Shown here piece after piece: positions 33,788-43,675 of a DNA stretch of 64,000 nt (its first letter is position 1; every line of letters begins with the position of its first letter). Where the stretch lies: NCBI GenBank assembly GCA_028274465.1, contig CM051456.1, forward strand, positions 120,792,880-120,856,879, in the 5' to 3' direction. The notes under the pieces are model-generated. The model searched no databases, was not told the origin of the DNA, and saw nothing but the letters and a program-made list of their open reading frames with translations. The position numbers and the translations under genes were made by a program. The DNA comes from Plantago ovata (taxonomy: Eukaryota > Streptophyta > Magnoliopsida > Lamiales > Plantaginaceae).

Positions 33788-36732
33788 ATGGCGATGTGGG
33801 TATTCGGATACGGGTCGCTGATATGGAAAGCGGGCTTCCCATACGACGAACGCTTGGTGGGCTTCGTCAAAGATTATCGGCGTGTCTTCTTTCAAGGTTC
33901 AATTTTGTTTTTTTTCTAATTTGCGATTTCAGAGCTGAAAGCTGTTGATTTGTTAAAGTGTATGACATTGTTAGGTTTTGATTTGTAATTGTAGGTAGCA
34001 CTGATCATAGAGGGACACCTGAGTTTCCTGGTAGAACAGTCACTTTGGAGCCTGCTAAAGGCCATGTTTGCGTCAGTTTCTCTCTCCTTGCTTGTTTGCA
34101 TTCTTTGTGACTCTAAATTGTCTATTTTAAAATTGATTAGTAATTAGTATTTGATTATCCACTCAGCCACTTTATATTGGTTCTTTGAAAAGATGTTTAG
34201 CTAATAAGGTGACTATATAAGTTACCTGAAATTGGTAGATGATAAGGCTGCTAACACTTGGATATATAACAAATTACAAAGTGATAATCTAGCCTATTTA
34301 TCAGTATGATAGTTGGGGTACATTTTCAAATCAGCTAGCTTATAAGCTACTAAATGTACATTCACATGACATAATTATTTGGTTAAACGGTCAAATCAAC
34401 TAATTCATTGTATAAGCTAGCTAGGCTTAGCGGAGCCATTGGCGATGAAGTTTTGTATTTGAGATTCGTCTCAATCTCATATAAGAGTGAGACCTCACAA
34501 GGTTGGATTTTTTTAGTATGATTATGATTTATGAAAAGGAAATAAAGTTTAGGCTTGTTCTTGAATAGTTTGGAGCCTAGTCTAGAGTGTTTTGTCTACT
34601 TGTCAATTTGTGATTATAAATGCTGCAACTAAATGAATGTTCTGAATATGCTGTACCTGTACTTTTTTATGTCATTTCAGTGGGGTGCTGCTTACAAAAT
34701 AATCAAGAAGGAAGATCAACTGACTGCTTTGGAGGTAGGACTTGAGCTTCTAAAACGCAATTCATGCCCTCATTTTTTTCTTTTTTTTTTATTTTTTTTT
34801 TTTTTTTTGGGGGGGGGGGCGGTTTTGACATTGTGTGTCTGCTCTTGTACAAAAGTCGATCAATTTACTACAACATTCTGCTCTTTTATTAAATCCCCAG
34901 TTACATTTGTGGATGCAACTGAAATTTTGAGATTTGACTGTCATGTAACCAAAGCTTCAGTTGCATTTTTTCTCTTGGTATTCAATGTATTCTGTTTGGA
35001 TCTTGAAGTATTTTTTTGTTATAACTGTGTAAACTTAACTCTCACAGAAAATATATATGGAAAGGAATCATTATGACTAAGGTTATTATCGTTTTTACTC
35101 ACAAATGTTCTCCAATTGGATCTTGAAATCATTACAGATTTCATACATCTACAATCACTATCCCTCCATATAGTTTGTGGCACTTGCATTTACTTTCTTT
35201 ATGATATTATTTTTCTTCTTCGCGAAAAAAGGATAATGTGTCATGCTTTTTGCAGCATCTGGAAGTAAGGGAGAAGCAGTATGACGAGAAAGTTTATCTA
35301 GATTTTTTCACTGTAAGTATATAATCTGTCGCATAATCATCATGGTATTCCATTTACATACTACTGGTGTCCATAGGATGCATTTCATACCAGATTGTTA
35401 CATGTGATTCAGGAGTCTTCTGCTTCAACACCAGCTGTTTCTAATATTATGGTGTAAGTTGCAGAGGCTTCCACTATTATCCAGACCTACCCATTTTGTT
35501 GCTGACATTTTCACTCCAAAAGATACACAACTTACCGTTTGAAAGTGTTCAGGTATATTGGATCTGCAGACAAGAATCGAAACGAGAACTATTTGGGACC
35601 AGCACCCCTTGAAGAAATGGCCATGTTAGTGTTCTCTCAATGCTTTTTATATTGTGGACTTATAGTCACTACAAACCAAGATGTTAGTTTCCTTGCATAT
35701 GTCAGTGCTCCAAGCCTCCAATCGTGAAGATAGGACGCTGGTGGTAAAATGTACCTATCACTCAGCAGATCTAGTTGAGTACTTGTGTTGTACACTTGCT
35801 GCTAGATAAATCACACAAAATGCATCTTTTTGTATCTCTATACTATTACATTCATTTAGCATCTTGCTCTCATGATTCTGAAGGAAGTTTTTCGAAAATC
35901 CTAAGGCATTTTCCAAGCACTGGTCTGCTTTTTGTGTAAATTTGACAGATTGACTGTTAAATATCTGAGAGTACTACTGAAAGTTCTTTAAAAGAAAGTA
36001 CACATCGTGCATGATTGATGTGCAGTCCTGCTGCTTCTTTAAGATCACGTGAAACACTAATCCACTTGTAGGCTTCAATTTTACGCTTTTTGGTTTCTCT
36101 ACCTTCAGAGAAGTTATGATGCAAGAAATATGTGATTTTCATGTGAATAATCCTAAGCTTTTTTTAGGTAAGAATGGTGCTACTTAGGGTTACGCAAAAT
36201 TAGATGTTGTGTGGATCTTCTGGTATTTATATTAAAGTAGTCAAGTCTTGATGTGTCGTGAAAAAGATCTTCAAGCAGAATGAATTAGTTATGGTTTTGT
36301 GTCGTGAAAAAGATCTTCAAGGCTTCAAGCAGAATGAAATAGTTGTGGTTTCCATTGAATTCAGAACATTGACTCTTTTCTAGACTCTAGAGCAAAACCC
36401 TGTGTTTTTTTTTTATTTATTGTTCAATTCTTGTCAATAAATGGTAACTGGTGTTAGGGTTTGGTTCTCTCTCTATTATGCAGTCAAATAGCGCGAGCAG
36501 AAGGCCCCTCAGGACCAAACACAGAATACCTCTTCAAACTCGAAAGTGCTCTTACTCAAATAGGTATGTAGCATATCAACTTTAGTGAGCAGTCTTTAGT
36601 TTGTTGAGACGTGAGATCTTCATAGATTATACTTCTAATTCGATTTGAAATGTAGGTTATGAAGATAAGCATGTTACTGATCTAGCCAACGAAGTGAGGC
36701 GCATCCTTTTGAATGACCAGTTGGTGGCTTGA
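33788..36732 (+). CDS. ChaC-like gamma-glutamylcyclotransferase (GGCT2 type)
   Basis: ChaC/GGCT2 enzymes cleave glutathione or other gamma-glutamyl compounds into 5-oxoproline and the remaining peptide, in the cytosol. Eight exons (33788-33896, 33995-34071, 34681-34734, 35256-35312, 35413-35453, 35553-35624, 36484-36563, 36656-36732) encode 188 residues. The N-terminal nucleophile-pocket motif is exact: [39 protein letters not shown] and CWGAAYKI follow. [15 protein letters not shown] holds the conserved acidic residue expected to be catalytic. [18 protein letters not shown] and [18 protein letters not shown] complete the fold. The start is in a good context (AATGGC) and gives the canonical N-terminus. 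The length is slightly below the usual 190-220. Intron 3 contains a long T tract followed by G11. Confidence 0.95.
34809..34819. repeat. G11 run after a long T tract in a cyclotransferase intron
   Basis: A T-rich tract from about 34769 to 34808 passes directly into eleven G. Length is probably unstable or imprecisely read. Confidence 0.7.
36253..36352. repeat. Direct tandem duplication in a cyclotransferase intron
   Basis: Two copies of a roughly 50-base unit, each containing TGTCGTGAAAAAGATCTTCA and AAGCAGAATGAA, lie at about 36253-36298 and 36299-36352. The second has an extra AAGGCTTC. The array is in the intron before exon 36484-36563. Confidence 0.75.
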
Positions 36733-37522
36733 CGTTACGTCTAAAACCAGCAATCTGAAACTAACAGTGAAACCAAGGTCCTTCAAATTCACTGAAGGAG
36801 TTAGCTTGTCCCAATTCTTTCTCCAGTAGACAAAATCTAGATTATATATTCATGATACTGGAACATTGTTTCATATGCTACATGCAACAAGGATCAGACA
36901 ATTCAAGTGTTAATTTCTATATGGCTCAAAAGTTCTTGGTTAATTGGTTTGGTACCTTCCAGTGGAGGAATATGTACAAGAATTGAAACATATTTGAGCA
37001 GTTTAATGAAATTTAAGTGCATCAAGGTACTTTATGCGCATCTGGCGTTAAGTTACATGTGCTGTGAATCAACATCCCAGCATTAACTTTACTAGTTGTA
37101 GCTCTTTACCGGTTAGTATTATTAGCATATTTGCATCACTGACTTAATGGGAATTCAAGACCCACATAAGTGGCATTTAGTTGATGTGTCTTGCCATCGA
37201 AATTGCACATTTAAAAGTATTTGCGTTTAGCCATCGGTCCTCTTACTGTAGGAGGCACAGGCACAAAAGAATTTAACATAAGGCATCACCAAAATCATAA
37301 GCACCAAGTAAATTATCCATTCTTAACAACACAGCATGAATCATTTATACTGAAGCATCTGACATCGAAACTATTTACACATAATTATGTACACTTGACA
37401 ATCAGTTGAAAAGCACCACAGTAATTTTTTGCGGTCCATACAACGGATAAAGAAATGAGATAGCACGTCCTATTTACACGGTCGATTGACTTTTAGGTCC
37501 TCGATGCAGAAGAGGAACTTCC
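36733..37522. other. Convergent 3' flanks, cyclotransferase and unknown-protein gene
   Basis: About 790 bases between two stop codons on opposite strands. No coding frame that I can support. Confidence 0.45.
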
Positions 37523-40248
37523 CTAGAGGGCTTTCAGAGCCAGTTTGCTCGAGTGATGCATCCCAAGTGCAGCAAGTTTTAAAACAGCACGGCCTTGGTA
37601 CAAACTGCAAAAAGGCGAATTGTTCAGAAAACCCACTACAGAGCAAGTTTCACAATGTCATACATACCTTTTATCAAGAAAAAAGAGGTTGGGCAAAATG
37701 TGCATAAAATTGACATGTGTAGGCCGGTTGCACAATTTTAAGAGCATGAGCACAAACTCTGATGAGTGCATGAATATAAATGAGCAGCCCAATTTTCCAA
37801 ACCTCCAACCATAATCCTAATAGTTTGAGTGCATGAGCACAAACTCCTAGAACAGTTGTATCACTAAACAATCCAGTAACACACTCTCAACCTGCTTCCC
37901 CTTGATGGTGATTTTTATCGCTTTTAATTGTATTCCACATGGCAATACAGCCAATGTGGAAACCAAGTAAGACAGCATTACAACTTCACTACTTACTACA
38001 ACATCAATTAATTAAAATGGAACCAAGGAATCTGGAGCAATAAGACAAGCAACCACCATTGTGAAGTACTTAGTGTGGGTGACTGGGTGGGGGGAGAAGA
38101 ACAAGAGGAAGTTGTCAGGTAAGCATCCAGCTTTAGACAAAATATTATCGGTCATGAGGTTGTGGTTGGGGTGGGCATGGTCCCACAACTTTAGATAAAA
38201 AGAAAAATAAAAATAAAATATAAGGAAAAAATGAGTGTTGATCGATTCAGCAAGGTTGAACTTTGGCCAACCTCCAACCTTGAGGTTGTCGAATCTTGAG
38301 TGGATAGGGAGGGGCTCAAGATTGGCCAACCTCCTTGAGGCTGGCCAAAGTTCAACCTTGCTGAATCATCAGCACTCATTTTCCTTTTTTTTATTTTTCT
38401 TTTTATGTAAAGCTGTGGGACCATGCCCCACCCAACCAGGCAACCACAACCTCATGACCGATAATATCAGTCTTAAGTGTTCACTATAACCAGCCAGTTA
38501 ATGACCATGATGGGAAGCTTGTTGATTGTCTTTTCAACTTTGAACTTAGCAATGATAGTTTAGACTTAACATGGTCCTTCAAATTTAAAGGTAGACATTA
38601 CTATTGCTACACAACTACGTCCCAAACTGTGTTTATTATGTCACAGAACATTAGGTAGGACACAACTGTTAACATATAGCTCGAGCTGAATACTAGCCAG
38701 CTTACTTAGACAGTGGTATAGGACTGCTACAATAAAGAGTTACAGATGTTATGACTTCCTCAAAAGATGAACAATTTTTGGCCTTACATCAAGTCAGTTT
38801 CAGAGTTTGAAGAATATACCTTGTGAGGGCAAGTCCCCATGTAGCTAGGGTATAAAACATCTTCCCTGCATGCCAAATGTTAAGCATTTTCTCTACTTTG
38901 TTTATGCTTCCCATGGCTTTCGTTATGGCTGCAATTCATAGAGTATGCATGAGACCACCAAATACTTGCTCAAAATGACACTTTGATGGATCGTAGATAA
39001 AGATCTCAGGAAAAAGGTTGTTTTGACGATATATACATATCCATATATATTAAAGTAGGTTTGCTCCCAGAAGAGCATACGTGACGAAAAGGGTAAATAT
39101 TGACATTACCTTCCTGCAGATCCAGGGGAGACAAGTACTGCACCACAAGAAAAATAGTGATATTAAACAAGATGAATGGTAAGTCATAACTGCTAAGAGA
39201 GCAACTGAAAGATGAATTATCATCAGGCGATATACCTGAGCCTTTGGGTTGGCCAAAACGCATCTGGCCATGAAATTAGCTACCCCATCTACCACATGTT
39301 CCTCACTCACAATCAAATAATTTTCATTGTCAATTTCACTCTTCTCTTCAAGATTACTAGGCACCATGTCCTCTGAGACCCACACCCACCAACTCGGCTT
39401 CTCTTGATCAACATTGACCAAGACTTCTGCTTTCTCCATATCTGCCACTGATCAAATTCCATACAAAAGATAAAGTAGCAATCAGAATATCAACAAGATA
39501 TGTCAGATGTATCATTGTACATCACATCTGTGAATGGATGAAATACAGTCATCGCCATGAATGAGCAAACAATGTATAAAAAACACCCATGTGACAAAGA
39601 ACCCTTCTTTTTTCTAAATGTACTTAAAACTGTGAATATTCTATCCAAAACGATATTACCTCTCAAGATATTGAATCAGCTTTTAAAACATTGAAACAAA
39701 CAAACAGCCCCATCATAATTTAAACTTTGAAGAATTTATTTTGTAATATATAAGCGTTAATTAGGTATTCCAAAAAAGTAACACAACAGAAAAGAAAAAG
39801 AAACCTGATGGCTCGTCAAAGGGAAAGTTGCTGGTGGATTTTTCACGGATAGATGCAAGTTCATTGAGAAAACTCTCGGAACTAACAGCCTCCACAAGCC
39901 GATCATGTAGCTGCAAATCATCAAATCCATAAGAAACAAAATAATTAATAAATAAATACGAATTCTCCCAAATTTTCGAGCGAAATTACATACATCGGAA
40001 GGGCAATTCTGTAACAAGGAAGGCGAGGTGGATATCTGAGAGAGCAAATTAAGATTCTTCTCGAGCAATTGATGGAGCCGTTCATTTTCGGCGCGTAGGG
40101 TTTCGATATCGGGCTTTTCCGATTCCGGCGGGGGAGCAACCTTCTCGTCCTCGTGGTGGTGGAGGTGGTGGCAGCACTCGACGGCGGTCCAGGCGACGTC
40201 AGCTACCTCGAGGACCGTCTTGGCGACTTCTAGGGTGTGGGTGGCCAT
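37523..40248 (-). CDS. Conserved plant protein of unknown function with coiled coil
   Basis: Six exons on the minus strand (39994-40248, 39805-39910, 39236-39447, 39110-39137, 38820-38865, 37523-37604) join in phase to give 242 residues. I know the general pattern of this plant family but no function. Seen in order: residues 1-25 amphipathic (LEVAKTVLEVADVAWTAVEC), a histidine/acidic cluster CCHHLHHHEDE, a short coiled coil at about 48-75 (IETLRAENERLHQLLEKNLN), an acidic middle with the tryptophan-rich SWWVWVSEDMVP, then KMFYTLATWGLALTSLYQGR and a basic end, AVLKLAALGMHHSSKLALKA. No signal peptide or clear membrane span. The start is the only ATG near the first exon's 5' end. The last intron is long (1.2 kb) and holds a foldback element. 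The final exon is supported by phase and by its conserved-looking end. Confidence 0.8.
38142..38467. repeat. 326-bp foldback (long inverted repeat) in the last intron
   Basis: The left arm begins ATATTATCGGTCATGAGGTT and the right arm ends with its complement, CCTCATGACCGATAATAT. The arms also share TGGTCCCACA/TGTGGGACCA and CAGCAAGGTTGAACTTTGGC with its complement near 38341-38363. Arms are about 145-160 bases with small indels and meet near 38311. I could not find a target duplication. It may be a foldback MITE. Transcription of the host intron would yield a long RNA hairpin. Confidence 0.85.
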
Positions 40249-43200
40249 ATTCGATGAATCTCGTCTGTGAATGTTATCTCCGTCCGTCCGTTTATTTTAT
40301 TTTATGGTTTGTGTTTCTGTCTGAAAGTTGTTCTATTAGTATTTACGTAGGTCAAGGTTGAATGATTGCTTCTATTTTAGATCTTCGGCATAAAATTATC
40401 CAATCTTTTTTGCCAGAAAATAAATTGGATTAACTTATAAACTAAATAAATATTACTAGTAGTAATAATCAATTATTTCTTTTTTATACCTTTAATAAAT
40501 GCAAAAGTCATTAAGAGTACAGTCACTATTTTCATCATAATATTATTTTATCAATTAATCTTTCGTTAAGATTTAAAAGTTAAACGTGACAAAATAAATT
40601 TAAATAATTTAATGGGACCGATGAATATTTGAGTGATTGTGAGTGGGTTATTATTTGCAGACCGTGAAATGTACTCCTTTCGTTGTGTTCCAAATTGTTA
40701 CATTTGAATTTTGAGAATCTTTTTAAATATACTTTAAAAGAAAATTATTCATAAATTAAAGTATTAAACTATATAAATATTTAATATGGTTATTTTAAAA
40801 GCATACTGATTTTATTTTTTTTTTTGAAATATACAATTTATATTTTTAATAATTAGAACAAGTTTGATAAATAAATTACGTCATTCATATCAAATGATAA
40901 ATATATGTTTTAAGTTTGACATTAGTACTTAAGCAAGTATAATAAAGAAAACTCGTGAGTATGACCTTGCGGGGTGTGAGTCAAGTAAGTCAAAAATTAT
41001 TTTGAGTAATAATAATAATAACAAAAAATTGAAACGGCTAAAATACTCTATTAAATAAAAGATAGAACATAAGTAATGTTCGGAAACAATTACAAAGACG
41101 AGACCAACACCTGTACTCAGTTTAACCGTGATTCAACACCCGTTGTCAAAACCAAAACCCTACAATGTAACCCAAACCCAAACATACAACCAAAATCTTA
41201 ATTAAAGTCATCCCTCACCATCAATAAAATTCAAATCCAAGCAACAAGACAAAGCCTAATATTACCACCACCTCATACTCGTCACTAAATTTCTTCACAT
41301 TTCCAAAACCTCCACCAATGTTCAAAACCTCGCAAAACCCGAAAACTCGACGGAACCAAGTTCATCACGTATGCTTCGACACCTTTTTTAGTCACCTCAT
41401 GAACCAACAACATTGAAGCCTGCCTGGACTACATGTCCTGACCAACACCGAAGCACCTAATAACACGATAACCTCCATACCCAAACCTAATGCCCAAACC
41501 TCCATAAACCAAAATTAACCAAAACCTTTTTGTACAACCCAAACCCAAGCATAACGAACCAATACCTAATACCTAAAAGCAGCATAACCTCTACCCACCA
41601 CCTCATAACTCGTCACTTAATTTCTTCATATCTCCAAAACCTCCACCAATGTTCAGAAACTCGAGAAAAACTAAACCTCAACGGAGCTAAGTTCGCCCCG
41701 TACTCTTCGACACCTTCTTTAGACACACATTGAACCAGCATCATTGAAAGCCTACATGTACTCCTCCAGAACGATACATGTAATCGGAACAAACCTCAAC
41801 CTGGCTTCATGGAACTAGTTCAAAATTGAAGGTACAACTTATTCTTCATATCAAAACCTCATCTACAAACCAAAATTATACAACAAAATTTTTCCATCAA
41901 AATGACTTGACTCTTACAATAACTGTAGATTATATATTTGATTTTTAGTTTACTTATAATTGTTTTAAATAGGTGGATTATAGTCGCTCGACATCATTTT
42001 TTCACTTTAAGCCTCCACAAGCATTATGATGAAGGGAGTCTTTGTGTTTTCATGTGAACATGGAGGTACAAGTGTATGTGTTTGCTTATGATGTTTACAT
42101 TGAGGCTTAGACATTTGCATTTGATGTTTATTTTGGTTTATTAAAAATGTCATCGGTTGTGACAAATGTGACCGATAAGGATTCAATACTTACGTAACAC
42201 TGAAATGTTATAAAATGTCAATTATCATTATCACGTAAGCATTCCTTGCGCTTACATAAAATCATACCAACCGATGTATACTTCTCAACTGATTTATCAT
42301 GGATGTTATCGATGTTGACAAAAATAACCGATCACATAGACATTTACAAATTTATTTATTTTTGTAAGCCAAATCAATAAAATCATATAGAGTGGCCTCG
42401 ATCAGTTCCATTGCATTCGTTGTATATTCAAATGACCATCAAATTTTTAAACAATTTTAGCTTTGAAATATTACCTAGCTACAAACTCTCTCGCTCAAAG
42501 TCATTATTTGCATGAGAAATTGAGAATGATGAGTCTTCAAATAAATATTAGAACTAACTTATCCAAATAACTTAATATTTATATCAGATCTATACATACC
42601 ACTGGGCGCGAAAAGTTCATTTACGCATAACCGTAAACAATATAATCAGACCCATAACAACTATATTAATCATTTCATTTTTTTCTAGTATAATATAAAT
42701 GCGTTGTATTGTATTCAATCTACCTCGTGGCTCGTAAATATTTAATGATGTGTAGTTCTCAACTAATTTACCGAACATGTTATCGATGACGATAAAAACA
42801 ATCGGTAACATATTAACACTTGACCACGTAATTCCAAATCATTTATGCCAAAAAAAAAAGAAATAATCAATTATACCAATATCCCCTAGAATGGATTCGC
42901 CCATTATTCCTAATCACAAAAATTTAATGTTGTTCTTATCTCATCCATCTACAAAAATTAGTCAAAAAGCCCTAGAGATTACATCTTTTTAAACCAAGAT
43001 TATGAACTTAATTTCCTTCTCATCTCACATATCCAAGAACATTAAATGCCACATACACATTTTCATGGACTTGTTACAAGAAAGTGAAAAGAGAACCTTA
43101 AAACCATCCAACCAGCAACCTGTTTTGTCTATGAAATTTTGAAAGTCATTTAAAAATAGACCAAAAGGAAATAAGATAACAATAATGGAGGGAAATTTCA

Positions 43201-43482
43201 GTAATCCTTAAAGACACAAAATTACAATTACAACCCTCAGAGTACGTATAAAATACAAAGCCCTCTCTTCTGTCCCCCTTAAATTGAGAAAGAGAAAAAA
43301 AAAACCCTGAAAAAGACTGTCTTTATTTGGATTTATTTCTTCTTCATCTTCTCAGCTCTCTTTGTCTCTCTCTCTATATATATGTAGAGAAGAAAGGAAA
43401 ATCGAGACATACAAATATACATACACACACAGCTCAGATGTATCTGTAACGTCAGTTACATATTTTTTGCCGATTGCATTCT
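40249..43482. other. 3.2-kb intergenic region with repeat debris
   Basis: No gene is supported. Visible pieces are a Stowaway-like terminus around 40673 (ACTCCTTTCGTTGTGTTCC) without a clear right end, and a diverged direct duplication at about 41130-41425 and 41495-41755. A 75-base direct repeat with CTCAACTNATTTA and TGTTATCGATG lies at 42277-42354 and 42750-42825. The last 250 bases probably contain the promoter and leader of the IDM1-like gene. Confidence 0.5.
41130..41755. repeat. Diverged tandem duplication, C/A-rich
   Basis: Two adjacent segments share ordered words: CAACCCAAACCCAA, CACCTCATA-CTCGTCACT, TTCTTCA, CCAAAACCTCCACCAATGTT, then CTTCGACACCTT, GAACCA and CATTGAA. The start-to-start distance is about 330-365 bases. 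Neither copy is open over its length. Origin unknown. Confidence 0.7.
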
Positions 43483-43641
43483 CGGTAAGTATAATTTAAT
43501 TTATATATCTCAATTAATGCTGTGAATTTTTTCATATATATATATATTTTTTGGTTTCTGTTTGTTTTGATTTGTGGGTTTGGTTTAAAACTGGATTTTT
43601 CGTTGTTTTTCTCATCTGGGTGTGTTGGATTTTTGAGTCAG
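43483..43641 (+). other. Leader intron of the IDM1-like gene
   Basis: A donor at about 43486 (CTCG-GTAAGTATA) and an acceptor at about 43641 (GAGTCAG) would remove an intron 35 bases before the start codon. TATATATATA near 43373-43383 is a possible TATA region. Confidence 0.5.
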
Positions 43642-43675
43642 GTTTTGGTATAGATATATTTGTGGTCGGGTTAAG

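Noticed and set aside
34633-35076. A 147-codon frame on the plus strand
   Set aside because: It is exon 3 of the cyclotransferase followed by read-through of the intron with T and G tracts.
38702-38726. A terminal exon for the unknown-protein gene (acceptor at 38727-38728, stop at 38702)
   Set aside because: It is in phase but adds only SPIPLSK. The exon at 37523-37604 is also in phase and adds a patterned, family-like end, so it was preferred. The short form could still be a minor isoform.
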